Both the position numbers and the translations under genes were made by a program. Shown one piece after another: positions 49,680 to 58,425 of a DNA stretch of 64,000 nt (within the stretch, counting starts at the first letter, position 1; each line of letters starts with the position of its first letter). The notes beneath the pieces are model-generated. The model was not told where the DNA came from, did not search any database, and was given only the letters and a program-made list of their open reading frames with translations. The stretch lies in contig JAUIAU010000003.1 of NCBI GenBank assembly GCA_030425185.1, positions 85,511 to 149,510 on the forward strand, written 5' to 3'. Origin of the DNA: Alphaproteobacteria bacterium. GTDB taxonomy: Bacteria > Pseudomonadota > Alphaproteobacteria > Rhodobacterales > Rhodobacteraceae.

Positions 49680-51068
49680 ATGTCACAAATCGTACACGGT
49701 TTTCGCAGCGCTTTCAGACATCTGCTGATCGGACTCGCGGTCACGGCAGGGGTTGCCGCCGCCGCCGTTCCGCTGCGGGCCGAAACGCTGGGCGACGCCC
49801 TCGTGGGGGCCTACCGCTCGTCGAACCTGCTCGAACAGAACCGTGCGCTGCTGCGCGCCGCCGACGAGAACGTCGCCAGCGCCGTCTCGGCCCTGCGTCC
49901 GGTCGTGAACTTCGTCGCCAGCCAGTCCCGCACCGATACCGGCGGCATCGTCACCCATTCCGGCAGCCTCGCGCTGCAGGCCTCGATGACGCTCTACGAT
50001 TTCGGGCGCAACGGGCTGGGCGTGGACGTGCAGAAGGAAACCGTGCTCGCGACCCGCGCCGCGCTGGTGAACATCGAGCAGACCGTGCTCGAGAATGCCG
50101 TCATCGCCTTCACCTCGGTCCGCAGTGCCGCCCAGACCGTCGCGCTGCGCCAGAACAACGTCCGCGTCATCACCGAGCAGCTGCGCGCCGCGCAGGACCG
50201 CTTCGAGGTCGGCGAGGTCACCCGCACCGACGTCGCGCTCGCCGAGGCCCGGCTGGCCGAGGCGCGCTCGAACCTCGTCGCGGCACAGGGCGCGCTGGCC
50301 AGCGCCCGCGAACTCTACAAGCTGGTGGTCGGCCGCTATCCGGACCAGCTCCTGCCGCCGCCCGCCGGTCCGCAGACCGCCGCCACGCTGGAGGAAGCCC
50401 GCGCCATCGCCGTGCGCCGCCACCCTACCATCGAGCAGGCCCAGCACATCGTCGCCGCCCGCGACCTCGCCGCCGAAGCCGCCAAGCGGGGTGTCCTGCC
50501 GACGATCACCGGCGGCGCCTCCGCCAGCCACTCGCTCACGACCGGGACCAACTCGAACCAGCTCTCGATCACCCTGACCCAGCCGCTCTATGCCGGGGGC
50601 CGCATCTCGGCCGGGTACCGGGCCGCCGTCGCCAACGCCGAGGCCGCGCGCGCCGACCTGCGCCAGCAGGTCCTGCTCGTCGAGCAGGCCGTGGCGAACG
50701 CCTGGGTCGATATCCAGGTGGCCCGCTCCAGCCTCGAATCGAGCGACCGCCAGATCCGCTCGGCCCGTGTCGCCTTCGACAGCGTGTCCGAGGAAGCGGC
50801 CCTCGGGGCCCGGACCACCCTCGACGTGCTCGACGCCGAACAGGACCTGCTCAACGCCCAGAGCGCCCGCATCAACGCCGAGGCGCAGCTGACCAACTCG
50901 GTCTACGGGCTGCTGTCGGCGATGGGCCTGCTGACGGTCGAGCACCTGAACCTCGGGATCCCGACCTACGACCCGTCGGTCTATTACAACGCGGTGCAGA
51001 ATGCGCCCGCGACCTCGACCCAGGGCCGCCGTCTCGACCGCGTGCTGAACAGCATCGGGCGCAACTGA
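49680..51068 (+). CDS. tolC: TolC-family outer membrane efflux channel
   Basis: TolC forms the trimeric outer-membrane and periplasmic tunnel used by type I secretion and RND pumps. The 462-residue protein has a signal peptide (to about LRAETL, 35) and two OEP repeats with long coiled helices: RFEVGEVTRTDVALAEARLAEA in the first (quoted in part) and EEAALGARTTLDVLDAEQDL in the second. Length is standard. No inner-membrane pump or membrane-fusion gene is adjacent, as is common for a shared TolC. The pcm-tolC-popZ order recurs in Rhodobacteraceae. Confidence 0.94.
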   Translation: MSQIVHGFRSAFRHLLIGLAVTAGVAAAAVPLRAETLGDALVGAYRSSNLLEQNRALLRAADENVASAVSALRPVVNFVASQSRTDTGGIVTHSGSLALQASMTLYDFGRNGLGVDVQKETVLATRAALVNIEQTVLENAVIAFTSVRSAAQTVALRQNNVRVITEQLRAAQDRFEVGEVTRTDVALAEARLAEARSNLVAAQGALASARELYKLVVGRYPDQLLPPPAGPQTAATLEEARAIAVRRHPTIEQAQHIVAARDLAAEAAKRGVLPTITGGASASHSLTTGTNSNQLSITLTQPLYAGGRISAGYRAAVANAEAARADLRQQVLLVEQAVANAWVDIQVARSSLESSDRQIRSARVAFDSVSEEAALGARTTLDVLDAEQDLLNAQSARINAEAQLTNSVYGLLSAMGLLTVEHLNLGIPTYDPSVYYNAVQNAPATSTQGRRLDRVLNSIGRN

Positions 51069-51128
51069 TCGCGGCAACGCGCCCCGGTTCCGCCACGGTC
51101 TCGCCTTCCGAGCGCCCCTGCGCTGGCC

Positions 51129-51157
51129 TTGTTTGACGACTGGGGCGAGTCTAGACT
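51129..51157 (+). promoter_or_regulatory. Possible sigma-70 type promoter for popZ
   Basis: TTGTTT and TAGACT are separated by 17 bases and end 27 bases before the popZ ATG. Both hexamers are fair matches to the consensus in an otherwise GC-rich spacer. No other promoter-like sequence is evident between tolC and popZ. Confidence 0.4.
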
Positions 51158-51184
51158 GCCCTTTCTGACGGTATCGGATGATCC

Positions 51185-52171
51185 ATGAGCAAGGCCGCAC
51201 GCACAGATACAAGCATGGAGGACGTCCTCGCCTCGATCCGACGCCTGGTGGCCGAGGAGAGCGACCGTGCCCCGGCTGCGCGTGCGCCCGAGCCCGAGCC
51301 TGACCCGGCCCCCGAGGCCGCGCCGCAAGTGGCCGAGGCCCCCGCCGATCCCGTCCGTCGCGTCCTGCCGCGCCGCCCCACCGTCAGCGACAGCCTGCTG
51401 CCGACCCGCAAGGATGTCGGCCGCGCCGCGCGCGCCAAGCTGCTCCTGACCGACGATTTCCGTGTCGAGGACCTGCGCCGCTGGTCCGACACGTCGCCGT
51501 CCGACGAGGTCGCCCCGGACCCGGCTCCGACCGGCGAGACCGACGACACCGCTGACGCGCCACCCGCGCCGCCGCAGGGCCGCAGCCCGGCGAACCGCTC
51601 GCGCACGCTCTACGCCGACGAGACGCAGTCGCGCCTTGCGGAGGACATCGACGCCTTCCTCGGCGACGACGCCCCGGCCGGGACGCCCGAGCCTGCCCCG
51701 CCCGTCGCGGACGAGGTTGCGGAGGAGGCGCCCCCGCTGCGCCGCCGCCCGCGCCGCGCGCCCCCGGCCGACAGCCCGGTGCCCGAAGCGCCGCCTGCCG
51801 CCGAGACGGACGCCGCCGTCCTTGCCGTCCTGAAGGCCACGGAGGAGGCGGTGACGCCCCCCCGCGCGCCCGAACCCCCGGCGGCGGCGGCCCCGGTCCG
51901 CGCGCCCGAGAAGCCGCAGGTGCCTCTCGACCGCATCGAGGAGGCCGTCCGCGCCAGCCTCGAGGCGCTGCGCGCCGAAGGGGCGCTTGACGCGCCGCCC
52001 GAGCCCTCCCCGGGCGAGTTGATGATCGACGAGGAAAGCCTGCGCGAGATCGTCTCCGATATCGTCCGCAAGGAACTCCAGGGCTCGCTCGGCGAGCGCA
52101 TCACGCGCAACGTCCGCAAGCTGGTCCGGCGCGAGATCTACCGCGCTCTCGAAGCCCGCGACCTCGGCTGA
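51185..52171 (+). CDS. popZ: Polar organising protein PopZ-like (DUF2497)
   Basis: PopZ assembles into a polar matrix that anchors the chromosome origin and cell-cycle proteins in alphaproteobacteria. The 328-residue protein has the short conserved N-terminal helix SMEDVLASIRRLVAEES. A long acidic, proline-rich disordered middle (about 30-260) follows, with a C-terminal oligomerisation region (ESLREIVSDIVRKEL ... RKLVRREIYRALEARDLG). The order and ends match Caulobacter PopZ; the middle is longer. A bidirectional hairpin follows at 52203. Confidence 0.9.
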   Translation: MSKAARTDTSMEDVLASIRRLVAEESDRAPAARAPEPEPDPAPEAAPQVAEAPADPVRRVLPRRPTVSDSLLPTRKDVGRAARAKLLLTDDFRVEDLRRWSDTSPSDEVAPDPAPTGETDDTADAPPAPPQGRSPANRSRTLYADETQSRLAEDIDAFLGDDAPAGTPEPAPPVADEVAEEAPPLRRRPRRAPPADSPVPEAPPAAETDAAVLAVLKATEEAVTPPRAPEPPAAAAPVRAPEKPQVPLDRIEEAVRASLEALRAEGALDAPPEPSPGELMIDEESLREIVSDIVRKELQGSLGERITRNVRKLVRREIYRALEARDLG

Positions 52172-52202
52172 CCCGCTTTCATAAGCTGTGCCCCTGACGC
52201 GA

Positions 52203-52226
52203 AAACGCGCCCCGTGGGGCGCGTTT
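52203..52226. terminator. Bidirectional terminator between popZ and the DUF6280-type gene
   Basis: An 11-bp perfect inverted repeat AAACGCGCCCC / GGGGCGCGTTT is separated by GT; it would form a 9-bp stem with a 6-base loop. It lies 31 bases after the popZ stop and 36 bases after the stop of the convergent gene. A/T residues at both ends give a short T tract in each direction. Confidence 0.75.
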
Positions 52227-52262
52227 CTGCAAGGCTCCGGCGCCGCGCGCCGGAGACAGCGA

Positions 52263-52580
52263 TCAGGCGGCTTCGGCCTGCTGGGCGTTGCGGCGCTCGC
52301 TCTCCTCGCGCGACAGCGCGACCGAGGTGCGCACACCCTGCGCCACGAACTGCATCAGGCCCGCGACAACCCGCTCGTTCGGGTCGATGCCCGCGCAGGA
52401 CAGCACTTCACGGCCATCCCGCGACCGCGCCCAGCGGGCGATCTGGTCCGGGCCGTTGCCGTATTTCTTGTCATCCGCGATGGCGTCGTCGAGGGCAGCC
52501 AGAACGACGGCGGCAAACAGCTTGCGCGCGCGCTGGCCTTGTTCGAAGTTGAACGCGGAGGCGTCCACGAATTCCGACAT
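52263..52580 (-). CDS. Small soluble protein (DUF6280-like)
   Basis: The 105-residue protein has no signal peptide or membrane segment. It is helical, with conserved-looking blocks FNFEQGQRARKLFAAVVLAALDD (quoted in part), YGNGPDQIARWARSRDGREVL and AGIDPNERVVAGLMQF. I recall such proteins in Rhodobacteraceae as DUF6280, with no known role. AAGGACG lies 3-5 bases before the ATG. Its 243-base upstream region is AT-richer and full of palindromes (52621-52689), so it is probably strongly or specially regulated. Confidence 0.75.
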   Translation of the reverse strand: MSEFVDASAFNFEQGQRARKLFAAVVLAALDDAIADDKKYGNGPDQIARWARSRDGREVLSCAGIDPNERVVAGLMQFVAQGVRTSVALSREESERRNAQQAEAA

Positions 52581-52620
52581 GGGTCGTCCTTGTTATTGCT
52601 CTTGCGTTTTCGGCGTGCGG

Positions 52621-52689
52621 CGCAATATGGCGGTTTCGCTCCGATTCGATATTGCGTTCTGGGAATGGCAGTTATGCACTCCCTGCATA
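52621..52689. promoter_or_regulatory. Palindrome cluster upstream of the DUF6280-type gene
   Basis: Two inverted repeats lie in a spacer without genes: CGCAATAT (52621-52628) / ATATTGCG (52649-52656) with a 20-base centre, and TATGCA / TGCATA with a 5-base centre (52673-52689). They fall 41-109 bases before the minus-strand start codon, where operators would sit. The remainder of the gap up to ygfZ has no open frame I would support. Confidence 0.45.
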
Positions 52690-52823
52690 TCGGGTCGGCG
52701 GGGACCCCAAGTCCTGTTGGTCGTGCCGCGTCTCAACCCCAGTATCTAGGTGATCGCCGCAGCCGATCAAGATATCGCCACAGTTTCGGGCAGATCGCGG
52801 CGGAGCTTCGCCGCCCCGCGGCA

Positions 52824-53585
52824 TCATGTGTCGGCCACCTCGATCCCGGCCGCCCCCGCGCGCAGGTCGGGACCGATCCGGTCGAAGCGCAGATAGGCCA
52901 GCGCGGCATCGCCCGCGACCGTCCCCAGCCACCCCGCGGGCTTGTCGCCCGCCAGGATCTCCGTCCCCGGCGCGGCCTCGCCCGACAGCCGCACCCGGCG
53001 CAGTCCCTTGCGCAACTCGGTCTTGTGATGCATCCGCGCCGTGACTTCCTGCCCGACGTAGCATCCCTTGCGGAAGTCGACGCCGTGCAGCCGCTCGAAC
53101 CCCATCTCGAGGATGTAGCTGTCGTCCGGGATCAGTTCACGCCCGGCTTCCGGCACCCCGAGGCGCACGCGCAGCGCGTCCCAGTCCACCCCGGCCGGCG
53201 GGGCGTCCAGCGTCTCGGCATAGAGCCGCCAGCCCAGCCCCGCGTCGCGCGGATCGGTCACCGCGCCCTCCGGCTGCGGCCCGAGACCGCGCCAGACCTT
53301 CAGCGCCGTCGCCTCGACCGTGACCTTGGCGCGCAGCTTGTAGAGCGTCAGCCGCCGCATCAAGTCGTCGGCCTGGGCCTCGGCCACGTCCACCAGCACC
53401 CGCTCGCCGTCCGGCACCAGCAGGAAGTCGGACAGGTACTTGCCCTGCGCCGTCAGCAGCGCCGCGTAGACCGGCCCATCGGACAGCCGCCGGACGTCAT
53501 TGGTCACCAGTCCTTGCAGGAAGTGCACGCGGTCGGGGCCGGAGACGGCCAGAACGCGGCGGTCGGAACAGGGATCGGCCTGCAT
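52824..53585 (-). CDS. ygfZ: Folate-binding YgfZ-type Fe-S cluster repair protein
   Basis: YgfZ is a tetrahydrofolate-binding member of the GcvT fold that protects or rebuilds Fe-S clusters in enzymes such as MiaB and dehydratases. The 253-residue protein has HFLQGLVTNDV near the start, GKYLSDFLL and the signature KGCYVGQE (173-180) with the conserved Cys175. GGGGAG lies about 6 bases before the ATG at 53585; an ATG ten codons earlier is possible but has no site. It is divergent from the glycosyltransferase gene. Confidence 0.9.
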   Translation of the reverse strand: MQADPCSDRRVLAVSGPDRVHFLQGLVTNDVRRLSDGPVYAALLTAQGKYLSDFLLVPDGERVLVDVAEAQADDLMRRLTLYKLRAKVTVEATALKVWRGLGPQPEGAVTDPRDAGLGWRLYAETLDAPPAGVDWDALRVRLGVPEAGRELIPDDSYILEMGFERLHGVDFRKGCYVGQEVTARMHHKTELRKGLRRVRLSGEAAPGTEILAGDKPAGWLGTVAGDAALAYLRFDRIGPDLRAGAAGIEVADT

Positions 53586-53649
53586 TTTTTCTCCCCTCGG
53601 GTGTCTGCTTTTCATATAGGGGGGCGGAAATCACAGGAACACCCCGCCG

Positions 53650-54303
53650 ATGTCCGCGCCGCTCAGCCTGATCCTGCCGACCCGCGATGCCGCCCGGCAT
53701 CTGCCCGCCGCGCTCGATTCGCTGCTGGAGGGCGTGTGGGAGGGGCTGGTGCGCGAACTGATCGTGGCGGACGGCGGCTCGACGGATGATACCTTCGACA
53801 TCGCCGAGGCGGCCGGGGCCATCTGGCTGCCGGGTCCGGCCTCGCGCCCCGAGCGCGTCGCTGCCGCCGTCGCCGCCGCCCGCGCGCCGTGGCTCCTGTT
53901 CCTCGAACCCGAAGCGCGCCTCGCCCCCGGCTGGACCGGGGCCGTCAAGGCCGCGCTCGCCCGCCCGCAGTCCGCGCATCACTTCCGGCTGCGCTTCGAC
54001 ACCGACGCCCGCGGCCCGGCGCTGATCGCCCGCTTCGCCAACTGGCGCGGCCGCACGCTGGGCCTGCCGTTCCCGGACCAGGGCCTCCTGGTGCGCCGCG
54101 CCCTCTTGGGAACCGCCGACCTGGCGCTGGACGATCTCGCGCTGACCCGCGCGCTGTCGGGCCGCCACCGCCAGGCCGAGGCCGAGGTGATCCTGCCCGT
54201 CGCCCCCTATCGCGCGCGCGGCTGGGTGCGGCAGGGCGCGCGCAACCTGCGCCACACCGCCCGCCTGCTGGCCGCGCCCCGTCCGGCCGAAGCCCGCCGC
54301 TGA
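53650..54303 (+). CDS. Family 2 glycosyltransferase
   Basis: The 217-residue protein has the GT2 nucleotide-binding start LSLILPTRDAARHLPAALDSL (quoted in part) and LIVADGGSTDDTFDIAE. The metal-binding DxD is altered to EPE in LFLEPEARLAPG. A later DQGLLVRR block resembles TIGR04283-type transferases. It would move a sugar from a nucleotide donor to an unknown acceptor. It is convergent with the MsbA-like exporter, 6 bases apart. Confidence 0.82.
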   Translation: MSAPLSLILPTRDAARHLPAALDSLLEGVWEGLVRELIVADGGSTDDTFDIAEAAGAIWLPGPASRPERVAAAVAAARAPWLLFLEPEARLAPGWTGAVKAALARPQSAHHFRLRFDTDARGPALIARFANWRGRTLGLPFPDQGLLVRRALLGTADLALDDLALTRALSGRHRQAEAEVILPVAPYRARGWVRQGARNLRHTARLLAAPRPAEARR

Positions 54304-54309
54304 CGGGGC

Positions 54310-56055
54310 TCAGCCTTCGTCGCGGAACTGCAGCGCGTGCAGCCGGGCATAGGCCCCGCCCGCCGCGATCAGGTCGGCATGGGTGCCCTGCTCGACGACC
54401 GTGCCCCGGTCCATCACAACGATCCGGTCGGCGGCGCGAATGGTGGCCAGCCGGTGCGCGATCACCAGCGTGGTGCGGCCCTCCGCCAGCTCCTCCAGGG
54501 CCGCCTGCACCGCGGCCTCGCTTTCGGCGTCGAGCGCGCTCGTGGCCTCGTCGAGCAGCAGGATCGGCGCGTCGCGCAGGATTGCCCGCGCGATCGCGAT
54601 CCGTTGCCGCTGGCCGCCCGACAGCGCCGAGCCGCGCGGTCCCGCGCGCAGCTCGAGCCCGCCCTCGGTCCCGGCCAGCCAGCCCGACAGGTGCGCAGCC
54701 TCCAGCGCCTGCGCCAGCCGCGCCTCGCTGACCCCCTCGGCATCGAGCAGGATGTTCTCGCGCAGCGTCTCGTCGAAGAGCAGCGCGTCCTGCGTCACGA
54801 CGCTCATCCGGCCGCGCAGGTCCTCGAGCGCCAGCGCGCCCACCGGCACGCCGCCCAGCGTGATCTGCCCTGACGTAGGGTTCACCAGCCGCGTCAGCGC
54901 GTTGAAGACGGTGCTCTTGCCCGCGCCCGACGCGCCCACCAGCGCCGTGGTCTGCCCGGGCTCCGCCACGAAGCTGAGGCCGCGCAGCACCGGCGTCTCG
55001 CCGTAGCTCAGGTGGACGTCCTCGAACACGATCCGCGTGCTCTCGGGCAGCGGGGCAGGGACGGCGGGCGAGACGATCCGCACCGGCGCGTCCAGCAGCG
55101 CATAGAGCCGCTCCAGCGCGGCCGCGACCGCCTGCCAGTGGCCGTTGACCGTGCCGAGACGGCGCAGCGGCTCGAACATTAGCGCCATCGCGGTGAAGAA
55201 GGACATGAACTCGCCCACGGTCTTCTCGCCCGCGATGATCTCGCGCCCGCCGAAGTAGAGCACGCCGAGAAAGCCGATGCCGGTCATCACGTCGATCAAG
55301 CCGGGGATCAGCGCCTTTCCCAGCGCCGCCTGCGTCTCGACCCCGATCCGGCGGTCCAGAAGCCGCCGGTAGCGCGCCGACTGGTGCGCCTCCAGCCGGT
55401 TCAGCTTGACCTGCGTCAGGCCGTGGAAGATCTCGTCCAGCCGCGTGGACATCGCGCCGGCGACCTCGCGCGCGTCGCGCGCGCGCTCGCGGGTGAAGCG
55501 CTGCGCCAGCGCCGAGGGCGCGACGAGCAGCGGCACCCCGATCAGCGCGACCAGCGTCCAGACCGGATCGACCCAGATCGCCACGCCCAGCAGCGACACC
55601 ACCCCGATGATGTCGCGCCCGAGGCCGGTCAGGATCGCGATGCCCGCCTCCTTGGTCGTCATCACGTCGCCCTGCACCCGCTCGATCAGCGCGCCCGGCG
55701 GATGGGCCTGGTGGAACGCCCCGTCGAGGCGCATGACATGCCCCAGCACCCGGTGCTGCAAGCCCGCCGCCCCGGTCTCGACGATCCGGGCCAGCAGCAC
55801 CTTCTGGCCCACGCTGGCCCCGCCGCGCACGACGAAAAGGACAAGGATCGACAGGCCCACGACCCACAGCGCCGACATCCGGCCCGCGACGAACACCTCG
55901 TCGAACATCGGTTTCAGCAGGTAGGACAGCGCGCCGAGCATCCCGCCCTCGATCGCCATCAGCACGAAGGCGACGATCAGCAGGCCGCGTTGCGAGGACA
56001 GCGCGTCGCGCCAGACACGGGCCGCGAGGCCGGGCCGGGCGGCCTCGCCGCTCAC
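54310..56055 (-). CDS. MsbA-like ABC exporter (fused membrane and ATPase domains)
   Basis: The 581-residue half-transporter has six membrane helices (about 24-320) and an ATPase domain. The ATPase has Walker A GASGAGKST (374-382), signature LSGGQ (478-482) and Walker B ILLLDEA (498-504), followed by a His switch in IAHRL. It resembles lipid A and multidrug exporters. The start is GTG at 56055, overlapping the phosphatase stop (GTGA), so the two are translationally coupled. A lipid or glycolipid cargo is suggested by the nearby glycosyltransferase, though that gene is on the other strand. Confidence 0.9.
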   Translation of the reverse strand: MSGEAARPGLAARVWRDALSSQRGLLIVAFVLMAIEGGMLGALSYLLKPMFDEVFVAGRMSALWVVGLSILVLFVVRGGASVGQKVLLARIVETGAAGLQHRVLGHVMRLDGAFHQAHPPGALIERVQGDVMTTKEAGIAILTGLGRDIIGVVSLLGVAIWVDPVWTLVALIGVPLLVAPSALAQRFTRERARDAREVAGAMSTRLDEIFHGLTQVKLNRLEAHQSARYRRLLDRRIGVETQAALGKALIPGLIDVMTGIGFLGVLYFGGREIIAGEKTVGEFMSFFTAMALMFEPLRRLGTVNGHWQAVAAALERLYALLDAPVRIVSPAVPAPLPESTRIVFEDVHLSYGETPVLRGLSFVAEPGQTTALVGASGAGKSTVFNALTRLVNPTSGQITLGGVPVGALALEDLRGRMSVVTQDALLFDETLRENILLDAEGVSEARLAQALEAAHLSGWLAGTEGGLELRAGPRGSALSGGQRQRIAIARAILRDAPILLLDEATSALDAESEAAVQAALEELAEGRTTLVIAHRLATIRAADRIVVMDRGTVVEQGTHADLIAAGGAYARLHALQFRDEG

Positions 56056-56741
56056 GGGGTCCGGCCCCGCTTGCGCGCGAACGAGGCCGCCAGTTCCTCC
56101 GGGTCGTACTCGGTGGCGATCCACTCCTCGATCCCGATCGGGCTTTGCGCCGCCCGCGCGGCGTAGACGTCGAGCAGGTGATCGCAGATCCCGGTCTTGG
56201 ACCATTTCAGGTGGACGTAACGCACCCCGAGGTGACGGCGCGCCGCCTCCACCCCGTCGCCCATGATCACCATCCGGTAGAGCGCCGAGGCGAGGCCCGC
56301 CCGGTCTGCCCCGGACTTGCAATGCATCAGGAAGGGCTTCTCGATGGTGCGGAAGGCGTCGAACAGCTCCAGCAGCCGGGCGCGCGCGACCGGCTTGCGG
56401 GCCTCCAGCGGCACCGTGACCATGGTCAGCCCGTGCGCGGCGCAGGCTTCCTCGGCGAAGAGGTAATGCGAATGCGGGCTGACCCCGCGGAGGTTCAGGA
56501 TCGTCCGGATGCCGCGGTCCGCCAGCGCCTTGTAACGCGCCGGGTCCGGCTGGTTCGAGCGGTAGACGCCCGGCGCCACCTCGTCGAAATTGGTCCAGAC
56601 CGTGCGCAGGATGGCGTGATCGAAGACGTGGAAGTCCAGCATCGCGCGGCGCCGCATCGCGGGCGTCGTGATGTCGTTGCCGAAGGACGACCGCAGGGCA
56701 ACCTCCCAGGCTTTCAGCTTGCGGTCGATCAGGGCTTTCAT
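56052..56741 (-). CDS. Dual-specificity/tyrosine phosphatase-like protein
   Basis: The 229-residue protein has the P-loop HCKSGADRAG (Cys141 nucleophile, Arg147), the HCX5R signature of cysteine phosphatases, and the upstream ILNLRG strand typical of prokaryotic DSPs. It starts with an N-terminal basic helix (KALIDRKLKAWE). Members near lipid genes can act on phosphoinositide-like or lipid A phosphates rather than protein. Overlap with the MsbA-like gene supports an envelope lipid role, as inference. Confidence 0.86.
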   Translation of the reverse strand: MKALIDRKLKAWEVALRSSFGNDITTPAMRRRAMLDFHVFDHAILRTVWTNFDEVAPGVYRSNQPDPARYKALADRGIRTILNLRGVSPHSHYLFAEEACAAHGLTMVTVPLEARKPVARARLLELFDAFRTIEKPFLMHCKSGADRAGLASALYRMVIMGDGVEAARRHLGVRYVHLKWSKTGICDHLLDVYAARAAQSPIGIEEWIATEYDPEELAASFARKRGRTP

Positions 56742-56902
56742 GCGGCTGGGTCTGTCCCTTGAAACGGTCGCGGCGTCCTAGCCCGGATGCCGGTCCGGGG
56801 CAAGCCGACGCCGCCGCGCGGGCTCCCGGCAGGTCAGGCGTATTGACCCTCTCCGCCCCGGGGACTACCTCGGACGGGCCGCTTTCCGCAGGACTTCGCC
56901 CC

Positions 56903-58120
56903 ATGACCGCCCCTGACCGCCCCAGCCTCGCCCACGGCCGTTCCGTGCTCGCCATCCCCGGCCCCTCGATCATGCCGGACCGCGTCCTGAACGCCATGCA
57001 CCGCGCCGCGCCGAACATCTACACCGGCGAGTTGCACGACCTGACCCGCTCGCTGATCCCCGATCTCAAGGCCGTTGCCCGTACCGCGGGACATGCCGCG
57101 ATCTACATCGGCAACGGCCATGCCGCCTGGGAGGCTTCGCTCGCCAACGTGCTGGGCGCGGGCGACAAGGCGCTGGTGCTCGCCACCGGGCGTTTCGGTC
57201 TCGGCTGGGGCGAACAGGCCGCGCGGCTGGGCGTCGAGGTCGAGGTCATCGACTTCGGCAAGCAGTCCCCGATCGACCCCGCCCGGGCCGAGGCTGCCCT
57301 GCGCGCCGACACCGAGGGTCGGATCAAGGCCGTCCTGATCGTGCAGGTCGACACCTCGTCCTCGGCCAAGTCCGACGTCGCCGCGATCCGCGCCGCGATG
57401 GACGCCGCCGGGCATGACGCGCTGCTGATGGTCGACTGCATCGCCTCGCTCGGCTGCGACGTGTTCGAGATGGATGCCTGGGGTGCCGACGTCATGGTCG
57501 CGGGCTGCCAGAAGGGCCTGATGACGCCGCCCGGCCTCGGCTTCGTCTTCTTCAACGACAGGGCCGATGCCGTGCGCGCCGCGATGCCCGCCGTCTCGTC
57601 CTACTGGGACTGGGTGCCGCGCACCCGCCCGACCGAGTACTATCAGTATTTCTGCGGCACCGCGCCGACGCATCACCTCTACGGCCTGCGCACCGCGCTC
57701 GACATGATCCTGCACGAGGAAGGGCTGGAGAACGTCTGGGCCCGGCACGAGATCCTCGCCCGCGCCCTCTGGGCCGCCGTCGAGACCTGGTCGGTCCCCG
57801 GCGGCATCGCGCTGAACATGGCCGACCCGGCGACGCGCGGCCACTCGGTGACCGCCCTGCGCCTGCCCAGCCCGAAGGCGACCGAGCTGCGGACCTGGGC
57901 CGAGCGCGAGGCGGGCGTCACCCTCGGCATCGGCCTCGGCATGGCCCCGCCCGGATCGGAGGCCTCGCACGGGTTCTTCCGCATCGGGCACATGGGCCAC
58001 ATCAACGCGCACGGGCTGATGGGCGTGCTGGGCGTGATCGAGGCGGGCCTGCGCGCGCTCGACATCCCGCACGAGGCGGGCGGTCTCTCGGCCGCGGCGG
58101 CGGTTCTGGCCGGGCGTTAA
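56903..58120 (+). CDS. Class V aminotransferase (serine-glyoxylate type)
   Basis: This is a PLP enzyme of the AGXT/serine-glyoxylate aminotransferase group. The 405-residue product has GPSIMPDRVLNAMHR near the start, the Asp-bearing DCIASLGCDVFEMD and PLP Lys204 in AGCQKGLMTPPG. It can transfer the amino group of serine or alanine to glyoxylate. The ATG at 56903 was chosen because the GPS block then sits at the usual place; upstream in-frame sequence is not conserved-looking. Its TAA overlaps the stop of the convergent 59-residue gene. Confidence 0.9.
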   Translation: MTAPDRPSLAHGRSVLAIPGPSIMPDRVLNAMHRAAPNIYTGELHDLTRSLIPDLKAVARTAGHAAIYIGNGHAAWEASLANVLGAGDKALVLATGRFGLGWGEQAARLGVEVEVIDFGKQSPIDPARAEAALRADTEGRIKAVLIVQVDTSSSAKSDVAAIRAAMDAAGHDALLMVDCIASLGCDVFEMDAWGADVMVAGCQKGLMTPPGLGFVFFNDRADAVRAAMPAVSSYWDWVPRTRPTEYYQYFCGTAPTHHLYGLRTALDMILHEEGLENVWARHEILARALWAAVETWSVPGGIALNMADPATRGHSVTALRLPSPKATELRTWAEREAGVTLGIGLGMAPPGSEASHGFFRIGHMGHINAHGLMGVLGVIEAGLRALDIPHEAGGLSAAAAVLAGR

Positions 58121-58296
58121 CGCGCCCGCGCCGCGCGCCGCATCACGCGGTCGCCGAGAAAGGCGGCCGCCAGCGCGGCAGGATAGCCGAGCATCGCCCA
58201 GAGCGCGATCAGGAGCATGAAGACGAGCATGCCGAAGCTGACGAGAAACGCGTCGGTATAGTCCTCGACCCGGCCCAGCCCCTTGTAATCGTGCAT
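58117..58296 (-). CDS. Small single-pass membrane protein
   Basis: The 59-residue protein has a short N-terminal part (MHDYKGLGRVEDYTDAF), one or two hydrophobic stretches (about 19-46) and a basic tail VMRRAARAR. GGAGG stands 6 bases before the ATG at 58296, better than an ATG eight codons upstream. The stop codon overlaps the aminotransferase TAA tail-to-tail. Function unknown. Confidence 0.72.
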   Translation of the reverse strand: MHDYKGLGRVEDYTDAFLVSFGMLVFMLLIALWAMLGYPAALAAAFLGDRVMRRAARAR

Positions 58297-58353
58297 CGCG
58301 TTGCCTCCGCCTGCGCCCATCCTGCGGCAAACGGTAGCAAATCGAAAGATTAT

Positions 58354-58374
58354 TTCACGACGAATTTTCGTGAA
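58354..58374 (-). terminator. AT-rich hairpin after hisC
   Basis: TTCACGA / TCGTGAA forms a 7-bp stem with a 7-base loop. On the minus strand it lies 51 bases after the hisC stop and is followed by ATAATCTTT. It could end the hisC transcript, and the same AT-rich DNA could hold the promoter of the small membrane protein. Confidence 0.4.
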
Positions 58375-58425
58375 CGCGCAGCGCGGCCCGGTACCGGGGC
58401 GTCGCCGCCCCGCGGCACCCGCCGC

